From assembly GCF_009002475.1 (NCBI RefSeq), contig NZ_AP019860.1, positions 744,001-808,000 on the forward strand: a stretch of 64,000 bases of DNA, given 5' to 3'. A program made the translations under genes and the position numbers. The stretch comes from Candidatus Uabimicrobium amorphum (GTDB taxonomy: Bacteria > Planctomycetota > Uabimicrobiia > Uabimicrobiales > Uabimicrobiaceae). Of this stretch, positions 7,881 through 17,169 are shown in pieces; position 1 is the stretch's first letter; every line of letters starts with the position of its first letter. The notes below the pieces were generated by a model that saw nothing but the letters and a program-made list of their open reading frames with translations, ran no database searches and was not told the DNA's origin.

Positions 7881-9674
7881 CTACTTATGCCAATTCTTAC
7901 GCATTTCCCATATACGCGCCTCATGGCGATTTTGGCGTTTGCCATCGCTTGAACGAAAAGCGGCAATTTCGGCGACGAGTGCATTGAGTTTTGTGGCTTC
8001 AATTTGTAGATCGCGCTGACGATAGTGATGGGCGATTTTTTCCCACAAAGTGGAGGGAATATTGAGACCATTGTTCATGGCTAAAGTTAACCAGGGAAAT
8101 AAAAAGTCGACAACCGCGTCGGAAAGTTGTTCTTCGTTTTCTAACTTAGCGATGAAATTTCCCAGTGTACTGCGCAAATCGTTTATATTCTCCTGCCATG
8201 CAGTTTCTAAACCCAGTTCATCGGCATCTTGGGCAAGCCAAGTGTTATGTGCTTGAAATGCATTTGATTGTAAACAATTGAGTAACTGCCACAACGAGGT
8301 GCTTTTCTCCTCAATACTTGTGCCAGCAACGCAAATCACCACAACCCCTTGTTGTTTGTAACTGATAATTTCTTCTTCTGTTGCTTCGAATACAATCATG
8401 TAGATGGGGCGCTGTGCTTTTTTGAGTAAGTTACCCACTTCTTGCAAAATAATGTTCAAGTTAGGATCACGTAAACTATAGCCGACAAATAAAAAAGTAC
8501 GATTTAAGAATAGTCCCTTTAACAGTGCGGATAGCGCAGGACGGCGTTGGAAGTAATGATCGTAGTCTTCCTTACTGAGAGTAATTTCGTGTGGCGTGTC
8601 GATATCTCCGTGAATTTTCAATATATTGACTTGGTCCTTCATCGGAGCCCATGCCACATCAAATGCACTATGAATGGTGAACGCTGCTTTTTTTATGCGT
8701 AACAATGATTGCTCTAGAAGAGTATCGAAGTTGGTGGTTACTATTGTTCCCACGGGGAAAGTGGCCAACAAGTAGTGGGTAATGGAAGGTGTGGGATTAT
8801 TTTTTTCGAGGGTGCGTTTGAGTTCTCTCGTAAAATATTTTCCCAATTTTTCACGGCACTGTGCCGCAAGATCTAACATTTCATCAACATTTTGTGCCTG
8901 TTCGTTTATCTGAGCGGCTGTGGCTAGTTGCGCGACTAGGCTTTGCCAGTTAGGGAGTCCTGAGCTTTGTGAAACACCGGCACCTATAAATAAAACTAGG
9001 CGTTCGTTTTGCAATTCGTATTGCAATTCTTTGACGTAGTTATTCATTTTGTATTTTGTGACGAATGCGCGGGTGTTCTGTGGCAAACTGTCATAGATTG
9101 TCAGTGCCATGCGGTATACGATATCACTGTAACTGATGAAAATAGGGTGTATGTGTGGATACTTTTCTCCAAGTTCATACATGGCTTGTAGTTGGGCTGT
9201 CATCACTTCAATACGCTGTGAACGGCCTTTTCCAAGACCGAAAGCAGGAAAAGCAATTCGTGTTGTTGTGTTAGGTTTGCAATTCGCTGCCAAAGTCTCA
9301 CCAATGTTTTCTACTAAATCGCGAATGGAGTGTGCATTGATATGTCCGTGATATTCTCCTCCGACAACAGCCAGAATCATATGCGGAGCTGGTAGCGACT
9401 CGCACAGTTCTGTTGCGGGAATATAGTGTGTAAATCCCTGAGGTAGACCACCCATTTTTTTTATTTGTTCATTGTTAATTTTTTTGTCATTATTGCTTAA
9501 TCTCTTTGGTTTAGAGGTGTTGAATTTACCGCGTAGATATTGGTGAAAATTTTTACCATATCTTTTCTTTAGAGAGGCAGCTAGGTAGCCTGGAGCAAGG
9601 AAACAACCTACCCCGTAAGCTATGACATCTATATGAATGGATGAAATATCGGCGCGAATGACTAATGGTCGCAT
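7881..9674 (-). CDS. Macro-like / SIR2-like (NADase-type) fusion protein
   Basis: Residues 1 to about 195 resemble a macro domain: an initial strand followed by DVIAYGVGCFL and, later, RIAFPAFGLGKG, which match the ADP-ribose-binding loops. From about 215 a SIR2_2-type domain begins: LFIGAGVSQSSGLPNW, then TNFDTLLEQS, KIHGDIDTPHEI (general-base histidine) and LFVGYSLRDPN. The zinc ribbon of deacylase sirtuins is absent, as in SIR2 domains that act as NADases in antiphage systems such as Thoeris ThsA and DSR. The last 150 residues are helical and unassigned. A plausible reading is NAD cleavage or ADP-ribose handling within one chain, possibly in defence; this is inference. The ATG at 9674 follows GAGGATTACCT. 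A membrane-anchored partner lies 26 bp downstream. Confidence 0.78.
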   Translation of the reverse strand: MRPLVIRADISSIHIDVIAYGVGCFLAPGYLAASLKKRYGKNFHQYLRGKFNTSKPKRLSNNDKKINNEQIKKMGGLPQGFTHYIPATELCESLPAPHMILAVVGGEYHGHINAHSIRDLVENIGETLAANCKPNTTTRIAFPAFGLGKGRSQRIEVMTAQLQAMYELGEKYPHIHPIFISYSDIVYRMALTIYDSLPQNTRAFVTKYKMNNYVKELQYELQNERLVLFIGAGVSQSSGLPNWQSLVAQLATAAQINEQAQNVDEMLDLAAQCREKLGKYFTRELKRTLEKNNPTPSITHYLLATFPVGTIVTTNFDTLLEQSLLRIKKAAFTIHSAFDVAWAPMKDQVNILKIHGDIDTPHEITLSKEDYDHYFQRRPALSALLKGLFLNRTFLFVGYSLRDPNLNIILQEVGNLLKKAQRPIYMIVFEATEEEIISYKQQGVVVICVAGTSIEEKSTSLWQLLNCLQSNAFQAHNTWLAQDADELGLETAWQENINDLRSTLGNFIAKLENEEQLSDAVVDFLFPWLTLAMNNGLNIPSTLWEKIAHHYRQRDLQIEATKLNALVAEIAAFRSSDGKRQNRHEARIWEMRKNWHK

Positions 9675-9775
9675 AGGTAATCCTCACAAAAGTTTTCTCT
9701 ACTTTATATTTTATTGAAATTAGTTTATAATAAATTACCTATTTTCGCAAAAAATTTCACTGGTAAGGTAATAAA

Positions 9776-12700
9776 ATGTACAAACGATTTGGTAAGTATG
9801 AAATCATTTCTCTTATTGGACAAGGGGGAATGGGAAAGGTTTATAAAGCTTTTGATACTGAGCTAAAACGTACGGTGGCATTAAAAATTGTTTTGTCACG
9901 TGACTTACAATTTTTACAGCGTTTTATTGTGGAAATGCGAACCGTTGCCAAACTCAATCATCCCAACATCATCAAGATTTTTCAAACAGGTACAGAGAAT
10001 GGAATTCATTTTTTTACCATGGAATACATCGAAGGGTGTGACTTAGCAGATTTTTTGAAGAATCATTCTTTAGATTACAAAGCCAAAGCGGTTATTTTAA
10101 GTAAAGTGGCTTTCGCTTTGCATCACTGTCACACGATGGGAGTTGTACATCGCGACTTAAAACCCTCCAATATCATGATTAGAAATAATAACGCTCAGCC
10201 CGTTCTGATGGATTTTGGCTTGGCGAAAGATCAAGAGAAGATCTCTGCTTTAACAAAAACCGGAGAACTCTTGGGAACGCCATTTTATATGTCTCCTGAA
10301 CAAATTTTAGGTAGGAATAAACTTGTGGATCATCGCAGCGACATATTTGCACTTGGAGTTATGATGTACGAAATGCTCGTTGGACAGATTCCGTATCGAG
10401 CAACTTCTATGTCTGCGTTGTTAGTTGAAGTGACAGAAAAAAAAATACTTCCATGCTGCAAGTTAGATGAATCTATTCCCAGAGATATTTCGCGTATTTG
10501 TGAAAAAGCAATGCACCGCAATATACAAGTACGATATCAAAGTGCCCATGAGTTTGCTGTGGATTTACGCAACTATTCACGAAATAAAAAAGTAAAAGTG
10601 AATCTTGGTAGTTCACTTAAGGTCTATACACAGATGATCATTGTTGTGTTGATTGCGCTAATAGGTTTTGTGGTTTATAAAAAAACAACTCGTAGAGACG
10701 CATTAATCCACACCAAAGAAATTGTACACGTCCAGGACGACTTTCAAGAGGGAAAGTACTTATACCAGCAGAAACTATACGAAGCCAGCTATCAAAAATT
10801 ACAAAAAGCTCTGCGAATAGTAAAGTCTACGGACCGACATTTGGTGTATGAATACCTGATGTGCGTGTGTGTTGAGATGGGAAATTACAGCGCCGCACAG
10901 AAATTTTTTGAGAAAATACCTAAAGAACATCGTGATAAGCAATCTTTGTATCTTGCTCAGGCAAAGATGATGTACGAGAAACGTCGTTATGAAGACTGCG
11001 ATCGTTTTTTGAAAAAAATCACTGAGGATAGTTTACCAGAAACACTCTTATATAGGGGACTCGTAAATTTCCATACCGGAAATTACAAGCGCGCTATCGA
11101 TTTTTTTCGCCGTTGTACACAGCAAAAGACCTCGTCGCTATTTGCTGCCAATGCACGATATGTGTTAGGGAAAGCGTATTTTTTTAGTGGGAATTCTACC
11201 GCGGCAATTGCGGCTTTTGAGGAAAGTTTACCCCTTTTGGAAAGACGCGAAACATATGTATACATTGCCAGATGTTATGTAAAACAGCAACAGTATGAAA
11301 AAGCAAAACAAATACTGGAGAAGGGATGGAAACTCGGTGGACAAAACGGGGAATATTTGACTCTTTACGCGCAAATACTCGAAAAACAAAAGCATATGGT
11401 TTTAGCCCGAGAGACCTACATCCAAGCTCTGCGGTCGGAAGTTGCAAACGTTTATGCTTTGGAAGGTGTGATACGTACATATTTGCACAAAGTTTCCTTG
11501 AGAGACACGAATATCAAATATTTATTCGTGTACTTCAATGCCCTTACCGATAAATCTTCATTAAAAGCAAACATATTTTTCCCTTACTATGAAAGCCTGG
11601 TAAAAAAGTACGCGGCATACCACTTTGAGCGCTTACATTTGCAAAAAAATACGCAGTCTCCGCTATTATTACTAAAAAAATTAGCTTCGCAAAATAAAGC
11701 AATCTACAACACCGCGATGAAAGGATTGATCGCTCTACGTTACCAAAAGGATATTGAGAAAAATATCGAAGCGGCGTTGAGCGACTTTCGCGATAATCCT
11801 CGCGTGTATCGGCTAGTGGAAAATGTATTGCGCCTAATACGCAAAAAGAAGAAACAGGAACAAAAATACATCACCTTTTATTACTTGGCCAAGTGCGAAC
11901 TTGGGGATGTGGCTTCTTATTCTCCTCTACACGATTTTGTTGAAGATGAAGTGTTATTACAAATTTTTGATGACGCCAGCGTCGATGATGTTTTGCGTTA
12001 CCTGTGCGGAAAAAATTTAACAAGAAGACTATATTTCGATGTTTTGGAAAAAGGAAAAACCAGCGACGACTACAACAAAAAATTAATATGCCATATTTTG
12101 CTGCATTATGAAAAAATTCAAAAATATTCACTACAAGCACCTGGAAAAAGTTGTAGTATGTTTCTCGCTGCCAAAATTGCTGGGATATGTCCGTATCCGT
12201 ACAATGTAAAATTATTGAAAAATCCGCATTTAATTGTGCGGGTCAATACAGCTATTTCACTGTTGAAAGATGAGGGCGCGCGTCTTTCAAGAGTAGATAA
12301 AGAGGCATGTATACAAGCGATTGTCGATTGTCTCCAACATGATGATGCGCAATATAGGCGGCACGTTCATTTTTCATTTTGGCGCTCAAAAATGTCGATA
12401 GTAAAAGAGAATTACGTATTCCATTTCATCACCGGTTGTCATGACAAGGACGAAGATGTCATTATTTCCGCACTTAAAAATTATAATGTATTGCACCGCG
12501 AAGAGAAATTTATGGACGCCATACGTGACAACCCGGAATTTATTAAGCGTATGGAATATCTTGTAGAGAAAAAAACCGATTTTACTGTCCGTGTTCTTGC
12601 TGGGTTATGGCTACAACGTTGCGATCCAAACAACGCAGTTCTTCACAAAGTCGCGTCGGATCCGGATGAAATATTTTTTATTCGTTTCATTTTCACGATT

Positions 12701-13696
12701 GGTGCCGATGCTACACAGTTTTCCTTGCAGGGGGCAATGCGCATGGTGCAGCGCGTAAGGTCGCTCACTGATAGTGATGACTCATTGTTACGCGCTGCGG
12801 CCTATCTCCTGGGAGCGGTACTTGGTTCTCCCGTAATTACAAAAATAGATGAAGAAACTGATTCACGTTTAAAGGCTTCGTTGTTAACGAGTTACCGTGT
12901 TAAAAGATTGATTAGTTTTATGGGCGGACAAGATATGAAGAAGTATCTTACTGCCGCGAAGAAATATCGCAACGATGCCGATGAAAACGTGCGCACCGCT
13001 GCGTATGCCGTAGCAATAGCGCTAAGTTCTAAAGAAAAGCGGGAAAAGCTCTACCGCAAAATACTGCGTGGTAATGACACCGAAAAGAAATATGGAGCTG
13101 CCGTAGGTTACTATTCCTTGATTACGCGGGATCTTGGCGAGGTATCGTTAGCGGAAGGGTCGAAAAAGTTTTTGTCGAAAGAAGATGAGTACACGGTTTT
13201 CATTGAAAATTTAGTGAGTAGTAAAAAAAATCCGCGAAAGTGTCGTCGGTATCGCGAGTGGTTTAGCCGTGCACTGTCTCTTGTCGAAGATGACTCTCTC
13301 TACTATGAACGTTCTTTGCTTTACAACGATGACGAAAGTAGCGCCGCATTGGAAGATCTTCAAAAAGCTTTTGCAATCGCACCAAAAAACAGATATTTAT
13401 TTACACAGGCGAAAATTCTTAGTAGTATAAATCCAATAAAAGCACGAGAAATTTTGCAAAAAATTGATTACTCTGGATGTGACTTAGAAGATTTTGCACA
13501 GGCAGCGAAAATCGGTATTTCCATCGCGGACTACGAATATGCAAGAAACATGATCATGAAGTATGCATTTCTCCATCAAGAATGGAAACAAAAAGCACTT
13601 ATCCATTTGTTATTACACAATATACATAAAAGACAACAGCAAGAGTTTCGCGCCAAAAAACATATGTCATATGCGCGTCGTGTGAATAATCAATGA
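9776..13696 (+). CDS. Ser/Thr protein kinase with TPR and HEAT-like repeats
   Basis: Residues 6-270 form a complete Hanks-type kinase: IGQGGMGKVYKA glycine loop, VALKIV lysine, GVVHRDLKPSN catalytic loop, LMDFGLAK metal site and GTPFYMSPEQ. A single membrane helix at about 282-302 separates it from a long outer part: TPR-type repeats at about 320-575, a helical middle, HEAT-like repeats at about 800-1110, and further helices. The kinase is therefore probably cytosolic and the roughly 1000-residue sensor or scaffold periplasmic. It is a clear paralogue of the protein at 25768-29892, with the same domain order and length. It opens a three-kinase run and overlaps the next gene by 4 bp (ATGA). 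No convincing promoter was identified in the 101 bp shared with the divergent macro-SIR2 gene. Confidence 0.9.
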   Translation: MYKRFGKYEIISLIGQGGMGKVYKAFDTELKRTVALKIVLSRDLQFLQRFIVEMRTVAKLNHPNIIKIFQTGTENGIHFFTMEYIEGCDLADFLKNHSLDYKAKAVILSKVAFALHHCHTMGVVHRDLKPSNIMIRNNNAQPVLMDFGLAKDQEKISALTKTGELLGTPFYMSPEQILGRNKLVDHRSDIFALGVMMYEMLVGQIPYRATSMSALLVEVTEKKILPCCKLDESIPRDISRICEKAMHRNIQVRYQSAHEFAVDLRNYSRNKKVKVNLGSSLKVYTQMIIVVLIALIGFVVYKKTTRRDALIHTKEIVHVQDDFQEGKYLYQQKLYEASYQKLQKALRIVKSTDRHLVYEYLMCVCVEMGNYSAAQKFFEKIPKEHRDKQSLYLAQAKMMYEKRRYEDCDRFLKKITEDSLPETLLYRGLVNFHTGNYKRAIDFFRRCTQQKTSSLFAANARYVLGKAYFFSGNSTAAIAAFEESLPLLERRETYVYIARCYVKQQQYEKAKQILEKGWKLGGQNGEYLTLYAQILEKQKHMVLARETYIQALRSEVANVYALEGVIRTYLHKVSLRDTNIKYLFVYFNALTDKSSLKANIFFPYYESLVKKYAAYHFERLHLQKNTQSPLLLLKKLASQNKAIYNTAMKGLIALRYQKDIEKNIEAALSDFRDNPRVYRLVENVLRLIRKKKKQEQKYITFYYLAKCELGDVASYSPLHDFVEDEVLLQIFDDASVDDVLRYLCGKNLTRRLYFDVLEKGKTSDDYNKKLICHILLHYEKIQKYSLQAPGKSCSMFLAAKIAGICPYPYNVKLLKNPHLIVRVNTAISLLKDEGARLSRVDKEACIQAIVDCLQHDDAQYRRHVHFSFWRSKMSIVKENYVFHFITGCHDKDEDVIISALKNYNVLHREEKFMDAIRDNPEFIKRMEYLVEKKTDFTVRVLAGLWLQRCDPNNAVLHKVASDPDEIFFIRFIFTIGADATQFSLQGAMRMVQRVRSLTDSDDSLLRAAAYLLGAVLGSPVITKIDEETDSRLKASLLTSYRVKRLISFMGGQDMKKYLTAAKKYRNDADENVRTAAYAVAIALSSKEKREKLYRKILRGNDTEKKYGAAVGYYSLITRDLGEVSLAEGSKKFLSKEDEYTVFIENLVSSKKNPRKCRRYREWFSRALSLVEDDSLYYERSLLYNDDESSAALEDLQKAFAIAPKNRYLFTQAKILSSINPIKAREILQKIDYSGCDLEDFAQAAKIGISIADYEYARNMIMKYAFLHQEWKQKALIHLLLHNIHKRQQQEFRAKKHMSYARRVNNQ

Positions 13697-16600
13697 ACAA
13701 GAGACATCGAGGAGAAGACTCTGTGGAAATCGGCTCTGGTGAAAGAAGATATAAAATATTACGATCCATTGGCGAAGGTGGTATGGCCAAGGTTTACGAA
13801 GCCAAGGAGTTAAGCACCAACAAGCGTCGCGCCGTCAAACATATACAAGTTCCGGCCAGTTATTCCTTCAAAGAAGGGGTTTCGCGTTTTGAGCGCGAAT
13901 ACCTCATCTTACGCTCCTTAAGCCATTCAAATATTGTCCGAGCATATGATTTTTTTACCGAAGAACCAAATGCTTTTATGGTCTTGCAGTATGTTCAGGG
14001 ACTTTCACTACGTGACTTTATTCGCGACCGCAAAGAAAAGCTGTCGTTTAAAGAACAACTAGCTATTTGTATACAAATCGCCAGAGCGGTGGAGTACATA
14101 AACACCGCTGGCATTTTGCACCGCGATATAAAGCCGGGAAATATTGTATTGAACGAGGTCAAGAAAAAAGCGACTCTGCTCGATTTGGGTATCGCAAAAA
14201 ATTTGGAAACAAACTTAACTAGGCTAACACGTACCGGTGAGATTGTTGGAACGCCGAGCTACCTAAGTCCCGAGCAAGTGGGAGGAGATATCACCGAGAA
14301 TAGTGATGTATTTTCTCTCGCCGTTGTCCTATACCAGTTTCTTGCATGGGAAGATCACTCTCCTTTTCAACGCAACAACTATATCGCAACTCTTACGGCG
14401 ATTTCTACATATAAAGTTCCTTCACTACACCAAGTTTTAGGCAATCGACAATCCAAAAGTGTGAGTGAAATTTTAGACAAGGCTTTGGAAAAAAAGAGCG
14501 AAAAAAGAATACAAACCGCAAAACACTTTGCCGATCTTCTCCAGGAGGTTTATGAAAACTGTGGACAAGAAAAATCACAGTGGAACGTTCCGCAGCCTCT
14601 CAACGCATCGCAGGCCGAAAAGCTACAGTTTATTGGCGAAAAATATGGGCGTGATAGCGTTTTTGCACGTCGCGTAAAACGCATTTCAAAACGACGGCAA
14701 AAAAAACAGCAGTCTTCGACTCTTGTTGCTTTGAGCATTGCTGCCGCGCTGTTTTTGGTACTCGTTGTTGTACATAACCTAATGAGTGTTTCGGTGGTAG
14801 ACCCCGATGTAGACGATTACGAAGAAGATTACCGTAAAGAGCAAGTCGACACAACGTACGATAGGGATAATGAGGAAAAAGATACATACCAGCCACAAAA
14901 GAAAAAACCTGTGGCTACCCAGGAAACACAACAACAAGAGAGTAAATCCAAAGCCATTCAGGAAAAATATCTAAGTATATTACAAAAAATGGAAACAGTT
15001 TCTCCATTTGAAAAGTGGAAGCTTCTAGAAGAGTTTGTAAAAAAATATCGCGATGCAGCGATTGCCGGTGAAGCAAAACGACGTCAAGCTACCGTAGAAA
15101 TAGAGATCTTGACGGTGATGGCGGATTTACAAGAGAAAATCAATAAAGGTTATCCGTCGCGGTGGGCAAAATTAACAGATGAGTTTACAAACCTTAAGGA
15201 AAATTTTTTGCAACTTAAAGTGTCTTTCGGGAAACTACATAAAGCTTTTGGTCTTTTACAAGAAAGTTATGATAAATTTTCCGCTAAAGTGCGAAGTTTT
15301 CGCAAAGACCAAGAAGATAAGATCAATCGTGATATCAAGGATGAGTTTGAAAAAGCTTTGAAAACACGTCAATTTGCTACGGCGATATTTCGTTTAGGCG
15401 TATGGGATGACAATAAATTTGCCAAAGCAAAGATCGAAATTTTATCGCAATTACAGAAATTATTTCGCAAGGTTATTCCTGCATTGAAAAAGAACCAAAG
15501 GCGCGGTCGCAAAGTGAGTATTTCCCTGACAAATGGAAAGTTTATTCGCGGATATGTCACTAAAATAGGCAAAGATAGCTTTTCTCTGAAAGACTACAAA
15601 AATAATGTATACAAGATCGAGTATACCACCATTACCACAAAAACAATTGATAAGTTGGTTTCAAAGTTAGACGATAAAGATTTGTACTACCTTGGTTTGT
15701 TGAGCTTTGTTGCGCGAGATTTACCAGAAGCAAAAATGTTTGTTGCACGCATCAAAAAACCTGACGAAGAAGTGCAAGATTTGGTAAAACAAATCACAGC
15801 AAAAATATCAAAATTAGAAGCGCAAAAACGCAAAGTATCTTTTATTTCTCCCGCAGACTGGTTAGGAAAAAACCGTGTGTCTCTTTCTTCTGATACTCTC
15901 GAAACATTATTTCAAATTGAAGTAACTGGAGGAAAACCTGTCGAAAAAGTTCTGGTCAATGGACAATTGGCAAAATATGACGAAGAAACATCGCAGTATA
16001 CATACCTTGTGAGTTTTCTCGGAAAAGATATTAACGAAATCAAGGTGGAAATTATTAATCGCGATAGCTCATCTCAGGAATATAACTGGATTATTGATCG
16101 AGTGGAGATGGAAAATTTCGCAATGTTTCGTGGATCACCGGAAAGAACAGGTTTTTATCCTACGGGGAAAAATTTTAAACCACGCAATCTAAAGTGGAGT
16201 TTCAAAGCAAAGAAAGCGATACATACGTCTCCTATCGGGGCGTATAACATGGTCTATTTCGGAAGCGATGCTGGAATCGTTTATGCTGTGGATGCACAAA
16301 GTGGCAAGGAAAAATGGCAGCAGGAAATAAAAGGCATTGTTTATGCGACACCTGCCATTGACAAGGGAGTTGTGTACATCGGTAGCTTGAAAAGAAAATT
16401 ATATGCTTTGCATGCGACTACTGGCGAAAAATTGTGGGATTTTCCCGTGCGAGGTGAAATAAAGAGCTCTGCTGTTGTGGTAGATGGAATTGTATTTTTT
16501 GCATCTGTGGATAAGCACGTGTATGCTGTGGATGTAAAAAAACGCAATTTGTTATGGAAATATAAGACAAATGGTGGAATTCTTTCTTCCCCAGTTATCA

Positions 16601-17139
16601 AAAATAATGTATTATATATCGCGAGTAAAGACAAACACATTTATGCTCTTCATTACACCTCGGGAAAACTTTTATGGAAGTATAAGTCCAAGAGAGAATT
16701 TGAGTATTCGACTCCAGCGGTGTATGGGAATTATATACACTTTACAAGTATTGACGGAGCCTTTTATTCTCTGAGCATGAGTGGAAAACAAAAACTGCGT
16801 TATGAAACGTCAGAATCTATTTACGCTTCGCCGTGTTTATTGCAAGGGGTTGCTTACATTGCTAATAAAGATGGTGATTGTTATGGTATTCATTTAAAAT
16901 CAGGAAAAAGAATCTGGGAAGCGGAAGTTAATAATCCTATCTCCACAAGCCCTATTGTCACATCGAAATCTATGTATTTCACGTGTCAGGACGGCTATAT
17001 ATACGAGTTAGATAGAAAAAGTGGCCAAGAAACATGGAGTTATAACATTGGCATTGAAATTACAAAGTCATCGCCAATGATTTACCGCGATACACTCTAT
17101 TTTGGTGGTGATAACGGACACTTATATGCTTTTGATTAA
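13693..17139 (+). CDS. Ser/Thr protein kinase with extracytoplasmic PQQ-type beta-propeller (first of a pair)
   Basis: The kinase domain spans about 17-285: IGEGGMAKVYEA, RAVKHI, GILHRDIKPGN, and GTPSYLSPEQ. The metal-binding motif is DLG (LLDLGIAK) rather than DFG; the catalytic and metal aspartates are kept. A membrane helix lies at about 341-363, then a charged linker and coiled-coil segments (430-590) and a small beta segment (VSISLTNGKFIRGYVTKI). Residues from about 811 to the end are PQQ/WD-like propeller repeats of about 40 residues, each with patterns such as VYIGSLKRKLYALHATTG. No quinoprotein enzyme residues are evident, so a ligand- or partner-binding sensor is more likely. The ATG overlaps the preceding stop. 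It is paralogous in every segment to the next gene. Confidence 0.88.
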   Translation: MNKRHRGEDSVEIGSGERRYKILRSIGEGGMAKVYEAKELSTNKRRAVKHIQVPASYSFKEGVSRFEREYLILRSLSHSNIVRAYDFFTEEPNAFMVLQYVQGLSLRDFIRDRKEKLSFKEQLAICIQIARAVEYINTAGILHRDIKPGNIVLNEVKKKATLLDLGIAKNLETNLTRLTRTGEIVGTPSYLSPEQVGGDITENSDVFSLAVVLYQFLAWEDHSPFQRNNYIATLTAISTYKVPSLHQVLGNRQSKSVSEILDKALEKKSEKRIQTAKHFADLLQEVYENCGQEKSQWNVPQPLNASQAEKLQFIGEKYGRDSVFARRVKRISKRRQKKQQSSTLVALSIAAALFLVLVVVHNLMSVSVVDPDVDDYEEDYRKEQVDTTYDRDNEEKDTYQPQKKKPVATQETQQQESKSKAIQEKYLSILQKMETVSPFEKWKLLEEFVKKYRDAAIAGEAKRRQATVEIEILTVMADLQEKINKGYPSRWAKLTDEFTNLKENFLQLKVSFGKLHKAFGLLQESYDKFSAKVRSFRKDQEDKINRDIKDEFEKALKTRQFATAIFRLGVWDDNKFAKAKIEILSQLQKLFRKVIPALKKNQRRGRKVSISLTNGKFIRGYVTKIGKDSFSLKDYKNNVYKIEYTTITTKTIDKLVSKLDDKDLYYLGLLSFVARDLPEAKMFVARIKKPDEEVQDLVKQITAKISKLEAQKRKVSFISPADWLGKNRVSLSSDTLETLFQIEVTGGKPVEKVLVNGQLAKYDEETSQYTYLVSFLGKDINEIKVEIINRDSSSQEYNWIIDRVEMENFAMFRGSPERTGFYPTGKNFKPRNLKWSFKAKKAIHTSPIGAYNMVYFGSDAGIVYAVDAQSGKEKWQQEIKGIVYATPAIDKGVVYIGSLKRKLYALHATTGEKLWDFPVRGEIKSSAVVVDGIVFFASVDKHVYAVDVKKRNLLWKYKTNGGILSSPVIKNNVLYIASKDKHIYALHYTSGKLLWKYKSKREFEYSTPAVYGNYIHFTSIDGAFYSLSMSGKQKLRYETSESIYASPCLLQGVAYIANKDGDCYGIHLKSGKRIWEAEVNNPISTSPIVTSKSMYFTCQDGYIYELDRKSGQETWSYNIGIEITKSSPMIYRDTLYFGGDNGHLYAFD

Positions 17140-17169
17140 TCTTTCTCGGTATTTACTGAGGACTTGCAA

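Noticed and set aside
7856-8071. N-terminal extension of the membrane-anchored gene at 7022
   Set aside because: The added codons overlap the SIR2 gene, and a GGAGA ribosome binding site sits directly before the ATG at 7855.
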